Shown piece after piece: positions 24,737 through 37,575 of a stretch of 64,000 nt of DNA. The stretch spans positions 310,001-374,000 of the forward strand of contig JAVTVJ010000574.1 in NCBI GenBank assembly GCA_034509425.1. The letters run 5' to 3'. The translations under genes and the position numbers were made by a program. The notes beneath the pieces were generated by a model that saw only the letters and a list, made by a program, of their open reading frames with translations, was not told the origin of the DNA and did no database searches. Positions within the stretch are counted from its first letter, which is position 1, and each line of letters begins with the position of its first letter. The stretch is from Eopsaltria australis. Taxonomy: Eukaryota; Chordata; Aves; Passeriformes; Petroicidae.

Positions 24737-24845
24737 TGCTTTTGTTTCATGTTTGGGGTGTTTTTTGTGTTTGTGGTTTTTTGTTTGGGGCTTTTTTGGT
24801 TGGTTGGTTGGTTTGGGGTTTTGTGCTTGTTTTTTTTTCCAGTTT
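24737..24845. repeat. G/T-rich low-complexity tract with (GGTT)n core
   Basis: Almost every base on the plus strand is G or T. Runs of T alternate with TTTGGGG blocks. At 24798-24811 there are four GG doublets separated by TT (GGTTGGTTGGTTGG). The reverse strand reads as a Thr/Gln/Asn/Lys-rich open frame (24725-24970), which is an artefact of low complexity. The four evenly spaced GG doublets could form a two-tier G-quadruplex; this is inferred from sequence only. Confidence 0.85.
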
Positions 24846-27800
24846 GGGTTGTGGTGTTGATTTTTGCCCTGCAGGGTGGTAGTGGTATGGTGTCTATGCC
24901 TATGACCCCTTATTGCTGAAAATTTTAACAAAACACTGGTTTTCTTAAAGACAAAAATATAAAATGCCAATGGATACTGCCAACAGAAACTGAGTATTCA
25001 CCTTAAAAATTCTGTGAAAAAGGAGCCCCTGCTAAATTTAACTTGCAATAAAAACCAACCCATAACTTGGAAGGAAATGAGTTACACAAGCTTTTAAAAA
25101 GACTCACAAAAACATTTTATATGTAAAAAGGAAACAATATTACTATATTTACAAACTACTTTTAGACAGTAACTTCATAAAAAAATAACATTTCTTGGCA
25201 CAAACTAGACTGAGAATGGAGAAGTCTTTATGAAATGACAGCCAGAAAGGAGAAGCACTCAGGACAGTGTGCATGAATTCCAACTCAAGGGAGTGGGGTG
25301 AAGGGCCCAGAAATCCAAACACAGCAAGGGCTCTTCTCCAAGAGGAGCTGCTCAGCCCAAGGCAGGGCCAGGGCAGGATTAGCTCACAGAGCTGGGACCA
25401 GTGGCACAAAGCTGGGCCTTGCCAAGCTGGTACCTGACCCTGGCAGGGCACTTCTCCCGTGGTGAAAGATGCCTCAATAAATTCTCAGACTTGGCAGGGA
25501 CATCCTTTCTGTCAGCATCAAATCTGCCTCTTTCCTGCAGTCACAGATTTAGAGGCAATGCAAAGGAATTCTGCTTTCTGCTTCAGTCTGGGACCCTTTC
25601 TGCCCTTCCTGGAGCACCAGGAATTGATGGAGTTGATGATCTTGCCCAAAATGCTGCTGGACATTTTGTTCACCACATCCTTTAGGATTGGTACTACAGT
25701 TGTAGAAGCAGTAGGTACTGATCACTGCACAGTTTTGCCTTTTGGTATGGAAATTAACTTTATGCTACTTATGCTGCCAGAGGAAGCTCTGAAGTGTTTG
25801 CCCTGCATCTGTGCCTTTCCAAACTCTGAAATGAGAGATCATTTGAAGCCACGAGAAAGTGCAGCAGCAGATCACAGTAACCAGCTGCTTCTGCCACTCT
25901 GCAGATTCCTCCTGCTCCCTCTGGGCTCAGTGAAGCCACTCTCCCTTCACCAATGGAGCACAAAGACCATCCTCTCTTTCTGAGAGAAATCATCATCTCC
26001 TTCTGAGAGAAAAAATATCCTGCTCATTGCAGTTTGGGAATATCAAATGCGTGTGCTCAGGCCTCCCACAGATGTTAGGGTGCTCCGAGATTCCTTGCTG
26101 ATGAATGTGCTAAAGCAAAACACCCATCTGGACACACAGAAGGAACCTTGGCCAAATCATTCACTCTCTATTGATGACTATGGCTTTTAATTTAGCTTGC
26201 TCATGAAATTCATTTAATTGTAGACTATCCAAACATAGTTCTAAAATAATAAAATTTTATTAATCTGAGAAAAAGACATAAAAACTTTTATAATCCTCTA
26301 AAGTTATCACCAAAGGAACTCGTCTGGGCTCCACAAGGCAAAGCACTTTACAATTATATGCTTTGATATGATACTCACTATATTATTAAGTTTAATCAAC
26401 TGTTAATATGAAATTAGGAGGTCTTATAAGTACCTCATAGAACAGTCTTTACTGGTAATATATTGGGAGGTGTAGGCAGCCCTCAAAAAAATTCTACTCA
26501 TTCCTCAGACTATCACCCATATAATATAAATTATGATTTCAGAGGTGCTATTCAGATCTGTTTCAACTCTAGAAAGACTATTTAGCAAGAATATTAAAAA
26601 TAATACACGCTTGAAAGCAATCCAATCTTAAAAAGGCAGTTTAACAAACAGAAATCTGGCTGATACCAGAATCTGACATCAAATTAAAAAAATCCATAAT
26701 TGTTACAGATTTCAAAATAAAGAGCTGGGGGAACTTGTCATACAAATCAGAACTCTGGGAGTTCTTGCTCAGCCCATGCAAGCAGCAGCCTTCTATGTTC
26801 ATACTTGGCCTTTAACTATTGCCCTCCTCCAAATGCCTGTGGCAAGACTTTACAGGTGTGAGGAATCTGCCACCAGGCTCCAGGGGGTTGGAGGGAAGGA
26901 GGTGTTTGAGGGACAAACACCTCAACAGAGAGGAACTTTAAATCTCTTTTGATTCTCCCATCATTTACATGCCTGCTTCCAGTGTGGTCTCCTGCTTGTT
27001 GAACCTGCCCATAAAAAGCAAATCTGACAATTTGGGAAGCTGATTCCCCTTGGTTTGAAATGAATCTTACATTGCAGACAGCATTAAATGGATTTGTCTG
27101 TGCAGTGGCATGCTTTAGCTGGGGAACTGCTGCACGTGGCTGACTGCTGCTAGGGAGTCCCAACAACATTAATGCCATTTTTCTGCATAATCAAGACTGC
27201 AAATGTGATCTGCTGTTTCCAATTCAGTTTGGGATGACAGACACTGATTTGCTCTCATCAAGATGATAGAGTTACATGGTGTTCTGGAGTTCCAAGTGAT
27301 GAGTTTTTCCTAAATATGAATGTCCATATTTAAACTCTTTTAATTGAGCCTTGTATGTATCTTTTCTAAGCATGTTTTGGGAGCATTTTCACTTTTACTT
27401 CTGCTTGTTTTATCTTCAGGTGTTGACTATTTCTACCTGTTTTGCTGTGATATTATTTATTTCATATTACATAGTTCACATTGTCAGACAGAAAGGAGGT
27501 GGATGAATGGAGGAAGAACTGCAAATTGATTGTATTTGCATAGGTAATGATGACATCAAACTAATGTATTGTTTATTCTGTGACTGCAAACAGATTTTGA
27601 TCAGGGCTTAGGATAATCCAGAGGTGAGTTACAGAATCTGCCAGAGGTTTGCAGTGAGGCTTTGGAGCAGACATCTCACCTTCCACTTCTTCATGCTGGC
27701 TGTCTTTAGGCTGCCTTGCCATTTGAGACACAGGTGCACATCCCCAGTATCCACCAGTTACAAACTGGCTCCACCTGGCAGTGATAAGGAAGGTCAATGC

Positions 27801-29158
27801 CCAGGCAAAGCCACTGCCCACCAAGCCAACCTTCTGTGCCTGTGCTACCCAAGCAAGGCTGCCAGCATTCTCTTGGCTGCTTAATTCAAGTTTGTCTGTA
27901 CTAGAGGCTGGGTTATTGCTTCGAGCCAGTTGCAAGCTATCATTCTTTAGTGCTCAAAACACTCACCAACAACTGGCAGGGTATTTCTGAAAACGTGAAC
28001 CTGGAATTAAACTGTCCCCCTCCAGACCCAGAGGGAAGAGAAGGTCTGTTACACAATATTGGTCAAAAAAACCTTAGCTATTAAAAAAAAAATCAAATAT
28101 TATAATATTTCCACTAAATTGCCGAAGTGTTTCCGCAAAAGAACCCACACATTACAGTGTACTTGGTAAGTCAGAAAAGAAACAAAGGTAAATCTTAAAG
28201 GAAACTCCTGAAGAGGACCTTGTGATGGCAAGTAAAGTGGAGTTTTATATCCCTGCTATAACTGGTGAAGAGGATTCTGTGCAGACTATGACCCTGTCCC
28301 TAGGCAACTAAAAGCTGTGCTGTTGTTTATGATGATTAATTTCCCAGACTCTTATGTTTCAAGGTAATAAATTATTTACAACAAACTTCAGTAAAGCTAA
28401 ATGAGCTCAGACTTGGGAAGACAGTTTGAAGGTGTGAAAAGGATTGGGGTGAGGGAAACTAAAATAAAATGCCCAGACAAAGAATCCTATCATCTTCAGA
28501 GGGAAAATTGTAAAAGGAAATGTAATGATTGACTATAAAATATGGATGGGTGAAGTGCAATTTTGAGAATATAGACTTGATCCAAAGTTTTCAGGACTGA
28601 AGCAAAGGGAATCTTAAGGTTGTGGAGGTAGGGAAGTGTTCCTGGTGATGTTATTGTATTGCACTACTCCAAAAATGCAAAACAAACTAAAAACAAGGCA
28701 TTAAAACTTCCAGTCAGGATTCCATGCATTCCACAGAATGCTCAAACTCCACCTCACAGCAAAATTCCTGGGTTCTACTCAAGCCCAGCCAGGCAGATGC
28801 ATTAGGCTGATCATATGCTGGGCCACTGTTAGAAATGTAAACAAACAATTAGGAAAGCTCCTACTCAGTAACACTGGGCAGAACATCCAAACCCAAATGG
28901 AGCTTAATGGATAAATAAATCTCCCTGTTTTCTATGCATTAAGACATTTCTGTCAGCCACAGCAGTAAGGCCCCGTGCCATGGGGAGCCAAAAAACATTT
29001 ATCCAGAGCAGATTTTTTTCCACTCAGACTGAAAGGGTCAGAGAACCCATATGTTGATGCACTCTACCAATAATTTTTCTAACAGATGAGAAAGAAACTT
29101 GACAAATGTTTAAGTAATTAAAATAATGTCCAATTAGTGTATCTTGCTCTCATCTCCC

Positions 29159-29173
29159 TTTTTTTTTTTTTTT
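29159..29173. repeat. Poly-T run, 15 T
   Basis: An uninterrupted T run preceded by CTCATCTCCC and followed by CAAATAG. It resembles a polypyrimidine tract, but no acceptor-bounded coding exon follows convincingly. Confidence 0.85.
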
Positions 29174-29842
29174 CAAATAGATTCTTTGATGCCTTTTCCC
29201 TTCAGGTTAAAGAACTTCCCCTTAATACCACACAAAGCATATTCTGGAAAAAGAAAATAAAGTATAAACAGAATAGGGAATGGGTTGCCGGGGGAAAGTT
29301 AACCTATTTTACTGTCTGGATGGATCATAACACCTTCAGTTAATTTTTTAAAAATCTTACCTATTTGTACCGAGGGATTAAAGTACTGTGAATCTCCTCC
29401 AATTCCTAACTCAAGAGATAAAATACAGGCAAGTTGTAACCAGTAAATCTATTTTTGAAGCAACAGAACCTACGCTGCACAATTTAAAATGTGTCTACAC
29501 CCACATAAGGAGCTTCCTATTTAAGATACTATAGACTGAGATTGCATGTCCGGGTTTGTTTACTTTAATCTCACAACAAAGACACACATTAAGTATGTTT
29601 TAAAGCTTCCAACAATCAGTAGATACAAACACTGAGTAACCCCACTTGTAGCTGAGGAAATTCAGATTTCTCATCCATGTGGAGGGAGCAAATAGCAACA
29701 CCCACCTACGTAGCACAGGTGTTTCAAAGCCACCTTCTTCAATACCTGGGGAGTTGCCTCAAATTCCAGCCCTCCTCAGACACTAAGTGCAACTACACTG
29801 ATATTTTGAAGACGTGCCAGTAGATTTCTACTCATGCAATTT

Positions 29843-29860
29843 AAAAAAAAAAAAAAAAAA
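29843..29860. repeat. Poly-A run, 18 A
   Basis: The longest uninterrupted A homopolymer in the window. No processed gene copy is recognisable upstream of it. Confidence 0.9.
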
Positions 29861-32800
29861 GGTCCTAAAATTAGTTTCTGGGACCAGGTTACTGGCTCTC
29901 AGCAGAGCACTTCTGGGATGCACTTTTGGTTATGTTCGTATGACACAGGCTATAGTGTTTGAATCCCTGTGCTCTCGATGCACGGTGATGAGGGAATGAT
30001 CAGGAATTGCCATGCACTTGGGGACACGGTGTCATTAGCAAAGGGGCACAGCAGGAGAATGGAAATGATTTCCAAATCTTCAGAAATCAGACAGCCACTA
30101 CTGCACTGCTGTTTGTTTTAAGTTGCTGTAGGAGCACCCAAGTGAAAAGCATGAACAACGAATCAAAAGAATGCCTGGTATTATAAATAATTAAAATTTC
30201 TGCCCTATCATTTCTCAAGGCTCATAAGAAGCAAGGACGTGCAACCAACTGGGTCAGACAAATGAATCCATTCACACAGCTGGTGAAAGAGTCTGCCTGA
30301 GCATAGCTAATGTGCTGGGGTAGGAATATTTGAGCAGGTGTAATTATACTAATGATTTATTGAATGTTTGATTAATTGGAAATTAAGTGAATGCACAGTG
30401 GCAGAATTGTCATAGCAAATCGTTCAGCTGTTTGGTTAAAAGGTGCTCAATCTCCCTTCAGTAAAGCAATTAAGAACATCCTAAATCATGGAAATGAATT
30501 ATCTGTGCAGAATTATCTGATGTAATGATACTGCACACAAACTAAAACCTATGAACACACTACCCTAACAAGAAGTGAATTCATGAACTCAAAACACAAA
30601 TATTACACTGCTCATTAAAACAAGGGCCCTCCTGACTTCCTGAGATGCAAGGTGGGAAAGGAAGATATGTAGAGTCCAGAAAGCCTAGAAACCTGAGGAG
30701 GAGGTTCACACTGCAAATCAATTAATTATTAGGAAAGCTACACCACAGATAAATCTTTGGTTTATGTTTTCAGTGATTTGTTTTAGAGTAACTTAACAAG
30801 GAGCCCCTACTGCTGCCTTTTAAAAATCTTTCCAGCACTGGTTAAAGAATCTGCCAAAATAGAGCTCTGATGTTTCTTTTTCTTTCTGAGTTCACTGATT
30901 ACAAGTCCACTCCAATTCAAAATTAATTGGGTGCTACAACCACAGGCTTAGCTTGGAATATTGAAACCCAGTTGCTCCCTGACATACTTGGATCAAACAT
31001 TACCATTTGGATCCAGAATGCCTTGTAATAGCTTTTTGATAGTGTGGTTAATAGGAAGAAAAGCCAAGTCCCTTCATAAGTGGGATATTATCAAAAGATT
31101 CAAATTATATAATGCAAAGCCAGAATCAGAACATGCAAATGAGCAGTCAGCCTGCAGCAGGTAATTATCAGATAATAGGTTTACTATTCTTATCCTTTCA
31201 AGTATTTGGTAAGGCAGTTCAGAAAATTTTAGAAGAGAACAGTGAGCCCACAGCTAGTTCTTGGAACAGAAGATCTCTTTAGGAGTTCTATAAAAATAAA
31301 CATTGGCTTTACTATGAATCTTGATCAGTTTAAGGGAGCCTGCTGGGGCATGGATCAGGAGACCAGAGCCACACTGCAAACCCAAGCTAAAACCTGGGCC
31401 AAGAATTTGTTTTGTACTCTGTGGAAGGAAGGTGTTTGTGTGAGCAGGACAGGGGTGTCAGCTTTGCAAAGGCACATCACCAGGGGCCTCTTCTCTTTCA
31501 AGGTTCAGGCACATTCCCATGTAACAGCTAAAACACAGCTACCTACAACAATCTCTTTCCTATATAAAACTGGATTTTGTTTACTGACTAGTCTATACAT
31601 AGAAAAAATTCTTTATTCAAACGAAGCAAACAGCTCCGCTTAATTTCTAACCACAGCCAGGAGTTAAGAGGACCTGGCAGCTGCAGATGATGTGAAGGTT
31701 TTCATGTCTAATCACAGTGGCTGTTTCCCCACACAGCATTAATTGTGTCATGATGCAAGCCATAGAGTCTTTAGTTTAAGCAGAGAGTTCTAACGATCGA
31801 AACTGAAAAAATAAATAATCTGTGTTTTCTCCACTTACCCTCCAAACAGGACTCTAGCTACTATTTTTTTTCTCCTTCTGGGAGGGACAGGGTGGTAGCC
31901 CTGTGAGCTTGCTGAAAGTTATCAAAGCCATAGAACTAAAGAGAGATCAAGAGAGCTGCATCCTGTTCCTTGAATGCTCATTCCCAGCCTGAAGAGCTCC
32001 TTCAGCAGCACTTGAGAGCACTTGAGCTGTAACCACAGTGAAATGGAAACCACTTGACCGAGTCAAGCGTGGAGCAAGTCTGCCATCACTCAGCTCCTCC
32101 TCTCCCACTTTGTGGCAGAATCCTCTGATCCCGATTAACAGAAAAGCTTAATTAAAATAAAATTAGCACTCTTTGCTTCCCTGCTGTCCTCCCTGCTGTG
32201 AAAATCTACTGGTACACCGACTCGTAATTTCCAAATTGACTTATTTCAAAATGTGTTCTTTGAATTTCCATTTATCATATTTTGCTCTCCAGTCAGCCTG
32301 GCTCTTTGCCAGTGCAATGAAAACAACCACCACCCTTCCCTCCACGTGAGAGATGCCAATATCAAGATCACTGCTAAGCTCCACATTCGCTATCAAGCAG
32401 CTGAAATATTACTCAAGGCTTCACATCACCCTAAAACCATCAAACCACGTGCATAATTGATACTGACATGGCAAAACATAACAGAGAGCACGTACACCCT
32501 GCAATCCATTCACAGAGAAACCTCCCCAAGTTAGAAACACTAAATATTTTGGGTTATTTCCCACAATTACCAACTCATGTCTTGTGCTGTTGTATATGGC
32601 AGGACATGATTTCCTTCCCTGGAGACAAACAAGAGGGATGTCACCTCACTGCTACTGAGACAGCAAAGCTCGAGAAAATAAATTTAAGTGACTCTGAAAC
32701 CACTTTACTCATCCAGCAGCTGGGAGAAAGCCTTTGCCAAAGAGGAACTCCATCTAACACTTCCCTTCACCAATAACAGGGCATGATGTTTCTATGCCGA

Positions 32801-35800
32801 CAAGAAAGAAAAATACATGATGGGCCATATGTAAGACACAGAAAATGTGGTCTGACAAGATTTAAAAGAAATAAATATGAATAATTCAGGTGATTTCCCA
32901 GATGTAGTATATTATATATGGAAAGCTGCAGTGGAAGTAAGAAGGTTCAAACCTTTTCTCATAAACTTATATATGAATAATTCCACCTCTATTTGGATAA
33001 TGACACAGATTTGAATAGGTGCTACTATTGAAATCACTTTGCATACAGTAATTACACACCACAAACTGTTTTTCAATGTGGGATCAAAAGAGGTTCTCCT
33101 TTGATAAAAGCACACTGAAACATTAAAAACTCATATCAACCAGCTGAAAGAAGGAACAGGTAATTGGTCATCTTAGAAAATAAGAGAACATCAGTTCAGT
33201 ATTTGATGAAATTCTTTGGTTTTTCAGCAGTATAAAGGTAAGAGTTCTGTATAAACTGAGCAGCAAAAACATACTGGATGTTTAGGATTGAAAATAATTT
33301 TGAAAAATCTAACACGGCAACAGAGAGATTGCCATTTGCTGGAAGGAAGGAATAAAGTGCTGATTTCTCGCTTTCAACTCAAATATGATCTCTTTAGCTT
33401 TAAAACAATGCACATTCTTTAACTTAGTTAAGTATCTTCCTGAAAACTAACTGCAAATCTCTGAAGTTACTTTTAAAAACTGTAAATATGCTCCTGGAAA
33501 TACAGCCCAGCCCAGCCCAGGAGATCACCAACACACACAGACCTCTCTGGTTGCTCAGAAGCCTTTCCACTGCTTCCATTGCCTCAACAAGTTCTGAGGA
33601 ACAGATGCCTAGGTATTTTTTTTCCCTTATAGTGACTGGCCAAGCCACAGTGGCTGAAAAGCTTGAACCTGGTTGTAGACAGAGCTGTGGATACCCATTT
33701 CCACTTCCCTCCCCACTTACAGGGCACAAATGTCAGCAGTATTTGAGAGTCTGCAATAACTCCTTTTCCTTCCAAAATAAATCTCGTAATTCCAATTGTT
33801 AAATACACTAACACACACCTAAAATGCACTCAGAGCACTCAGAGCAAGGCTTTCTGCAGCTCCAGCCAGCTCAAGGCAAACACCCAGGGCCTTCTCAGAA
33901 AGGCTCGGGCTGGCAGCAGACAGAGGAGATGTCCCTGGTAGATGCTCAGACTGCAGGAGTGAAAATGGCACAGGATCCATGCCCTGTCCTGCAGCACTGT
34001 CTGTGCCAGCCCTGTGGACAGTCCACGTGGAACTGGACTTGCTGGTGAGCACTGGTCCTTCAGCCAGCCAGCCTGGATTCATTCCCTGCCCTTAAAACAA
34101 GAGAATGCAGGCACCCATCTCTGACTAGCCAGGATTTTCAGGGAAAGTTTCATTTCCTCATTAGGAACATACTGCCCAACATAAGTAGTTTGGATTTTAC
34201 AACAGAAAAGAATGAGTTTCCTGAACTATTCACAGTTCTGTTTTGGGATCTCACACACTTTATGTTTGACTTTTCCATTCAATTTCTTGCTATTCTTATT
34301 CCATTAACACAGGCTGTGTCTCAGTGCAACTGTGCCAGCACAGAGTGCACGTCTGACATTGTACAAACCAACAAAAATCTCACTTGAAGTTGTTACACAC
34401 ACATTGTTTATACAACCCATTAAATAATGAAACTGTGGCAGAGAACAAATGGCATAATTCATGCAAATGCTATGATTTTTAATCCATGGTGCAGACAGCT
34501 GCAAATCTGCTGGTGGGAGTGGGGCTTCCTGCTTCACCGTGAGCCACGTGCCTGGGAGACTTTAAGAAAATGAGGACTCAGTGATGGGATGTGGCACACA
34601 GCTCCTGAGATATTCCTGCTCCCAGCATCCTGGTGCTGCCTGCTGCTCACCACCAGGCACCAAGGTTTCATTAACCAACCCCCAGGATTTATTCCTGACG
34701 ATGTTTTTGATGTTTACGCAACATTTTTCATTTTTCATTACTCCGAGGAAAAACAAGAATAAAGGATCTCTTGTTTCCAGACCATCATTTAAAATGACTG
34801 AGCTGGCTTTATGGAAGTGGTTTTACGCAGTAATTTTTGATTTAGTATAGAATTATAATCAGCAAATAACTAAATGCATTTGTAGACTTTGTAGTTTATA
34901 AAGGGAGTCATTAGAAAACAACACTTTACGTATTTTATGTTTTATGAACAGACAACAAAAAACTAAAAACACTCTTATCCCCTCAGTCTCAGTGCTTATT
35001 TCCAGCATCTAGAGGGGTAAAATCTTTGCCAGTGTAAATATATTTATTCCTACACATGTGCATTAACCTCAGTTGACAGTGTAATATGAAAACTGTGTAT
35101 AGTAGGCATCAAAATAAATTTGTGCAGATATTTTTATTAGTTCCCAGAAATGAATCGGTTTTCCCTATTAAACAATTTCTAAAAAAAAAACTTATTAAGT
35201 TTCTTTCCCTGGGTATTTTTTCATAGTACGTGATGCTTTCTATATTGAATTGGCTGGAAAAATTACAGTTAAACCATATCAACTTGGTGCTTTATAAGAG
35301 GAAAACGGATTGTGAAAATATTGTTTTCTTTCTTCCATGCACTTCAGTATTTTGCATGTTTTATCTGGAACTATGCATGTCTCATCAATTTAGCAAACAG
35401 AGAGAGGGAAAACTCACATATAGGAAAACTTCAGAGCTAAACTTTACCTTTTTTTTGCTCTTTGCTTCAATGCACAGGAATCACATAACATAAAAATCTG
35501 CATACTGATAATAAATATATTTCTTTCCTCAAGCAGCTCCTGTAACCATCATATTCCCCACATTACAAGAGGAAATCTTGCAGAGAACATTGAAAGCCAG
35601 CAGTTCTAAACTCTTTTCTGTTCGAAACCCTGAAAGTGTTTCAGGGAACACTTTTCCTGGGGACAGCCAGCCCTCTGCCCATCTCCAGAATGCCCTGACA
35701 AAAGGAGAACTCTAACATGACAGACAATTATAGAACCATTATTATAGACAACAATACAGCCATAACAAACTGAAAGCCAGTTAAGAATGTTTCACATGAA

Positions 35801-36520
35801 ATCAGAATCCAAGAAGAGCTCAAAGCTCCTTGGAAATGTCCCTCACATTTCCTCCTGTGTGTTTGCACTAGATGGAAACAGAAGAAATTCTAAGATCAGA
35901 ACCCTCAGAGAGTCCTTGGGAATGCTGAATAAAACTCATGGTAGAGGCTCATCATTAGTCCTCTCTTTTCCACTTGAAACTAAGTCAGCATTTTATGTCT
36001 GGAATAATGTGTTTGGGCAAACATTAAAAAATGTATTCTTCTTAACAAAATTCGACATAGTCTGTAGAACACTGAAGGTGTTTGACTTTTCCCGTATGAG
36101 AAAACCAGCTATACTAAAAATGAGATTGCACTTTACAGCACCTTAAAAACAAAAACCACAAAAAGGATCGTTTTCTAAAATCACTTGTACCTTTAATATG
36201 TGAAATAAACCAGTAGACTGTTATCTTTGTTCCAGAGATTATTTCCAACATCCAGATAAACAACAACATCCTAAAGATGGCCAAAGAGGCCCCAGTACGT
36301 GGTTAAAAGATTATACTGACAATAGGTCACTTTCCCCCTTTTTATCTCCTTTGCAGTTATTACTGCTTGCATTGTGTTTTCAGGATTTTCACCATCACTA
36401 GACAGAAATGGAAATTCTTTTTTACCATTTGCCCGCTATTCAGTATATAAGAGTGATGCAACAAGAAATTTCCAAAAGCAGACTATTAAAGAAGTAATCT
36501 AAAAAACTGCAGAGTTCTTT

Positions 36521-36553
36521 AATTCTCCATAACTGTAAGAGTTATGGAGAATT
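36521..36553. repeat. Perfect 14-bp inverted repeat (hairpin) with 5-base spacer
   Basis: AATTCTCCATAACT (36521-36534) and its exact reverse complement AGTTATGGAGAATT (36540-36553) flank a GTAAG spacer. With a two-base bulge the pairing can be extended outward by a few bases (CTTTA against TTTTTAAGG). No repeat family is recognised around it. Confidence 0.9.
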
Positions 36554-37240
36554 TTTAAGGCAGCTACAGCATATTTCTATAAAAGCACATAAATAAAACA
36601 ACATATTTAAAGGACAGCTACAGAGAATTTTTTAATTACATGACCTCAGAATATCAGTTGTTTTTTCATGCTCATATTGAAGAAAACCTGAAACATCTAA
36701 TTAAATGTCAGGATTGATTTCACATTTTCAAGTTTGAATTTAGTGGATCTGCTTTACAAAAACTTCCAGTAATAAAACAATAATTAAAAAAAAAAAGAAA
36801 GTAAAGAGAGACAAACAAAAATCTGTTTTGTCAAAGAAGTTATGGGTTGCTCAAAAGGATGGCAAATTAACCATTTTAGTAAGGGATTCTGATGAAGACA
36901 ACTGATAGATTCTGTATAATTAATTTGTGTCAACTCAAAGAGATTCTTATCTCCTGTAAGAAATTGGTAAAGATAACAAGAATTGATTTCCTGCCCCTCC
37001 CATCTCTCAGATGAACCTTTGCTGAAGAACAGCATTATTGGTTTGTTATTTGCTGCAAAGAAACACCTCACCAAAATATTTACCAAATGTACAAGGCTGA
37101 ACTATAGCTTCAGATTATCATCACATACAGAAAACAGGAAACTTGAATTAGTCAGCAGTGACAGAAGGTTTTGTTTGAATGCAGAGAAGTGCCTAAACTG
37201 AGAATTACTCACATCAACAATATCATCATTTGTGTTCCTC

Positions 37241-37311
37241 AAATAAAAAAAAAAAACAAAAAAAAACAAACAAACAAAAAAAAAAAAAACCAAACAAAAA
37301 AAAAAAAAACC
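37241..37311. repeat. A-rich (CAAA)n low-complexity tract
   Basis: The tract consists of A runs up to 14 long separated by single C residues or CC, with CAAACAAACAAA in the middle. It lies about 265 bases upstream of the minus-strand CR1 fragment and is independent of it. Confidence 0.9.
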
Positions 37312-37575
37312 CACATCACAGGGATCATTCTGAAGGAGATTTGTATGTGCCTGAAAAATTAAGACAGTTCAAAAGAGCCATTCTTATGTCCCTATAGGAG
37401 GAGCAGGTTCTGGAATAATAAATAAATAAGTAAAATTCTTCTGTGACCCAATAAACAGCTCCACCTGTCCTGAGGCTTCACAACAGAAACAACAATTTGT
37501 ACTTGGAGGTTACACAGGAAAAGGAACAAGACAAGTCATGCACAAAAATCCAGGGAGAAAAACCAGAGCATCAGA
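37312..37575. other. Short unique stretch before a CR1 fragment
   Basis: Nothing is recognised apart from a short AATAAATAAATAAG tetranucleotide-like run near 37418-37432. Confidence 0.5.

Larger units (their letters stand above)
24846..37240. other. Long single-copy non-coding stretch with GC-richer islands
   Basis: About 12.4 kb without a recognised transposon. Islands of higher GC with longer frames lie at 25400-25985 (174 codons, plus), 26816-27178 (120 codons, minus) and 27573-27935 (120 codons, minus). None shows a known domain or signal. Homopolymers occur at 29159-29173 (T15) and 29843-29860 (A18). A sequence resembling a conserved non-coding element lies at about 30300-30545, and hairpins lie at 35628-35654 and 36521-36553. 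Another GC-richer patch lies at 33830-34080. Confidence 0.5.

Noticed and set aside
25459..25983. 174-codon plus-strand frame as a novel protein
   Set aside because: No domain, signal peptide or codon pattern is evident, the context offers no promoter or splice evidence, and opposite-strand frames overlap it. I kept it only as a low-interest observation.
29137..29343. Poly-T followed by CAAATAG as a splice acceptor with an exon
   Set aside because: The downstream frame has no coding character, and no matching donor or homology is visible.
31242..31643. 133-codon plus-strand frame
   Set aside because: The translation has no recognisable motif, and the frame is the size expected by chance over this length of DNA.
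18105..33375. Shared 15-mer AAGTGCTGATTTCTC at about 18099 and 33356
   Set aside because: A few shared 15-mers are expected by chance in 64 kb, and the flanks do not align.
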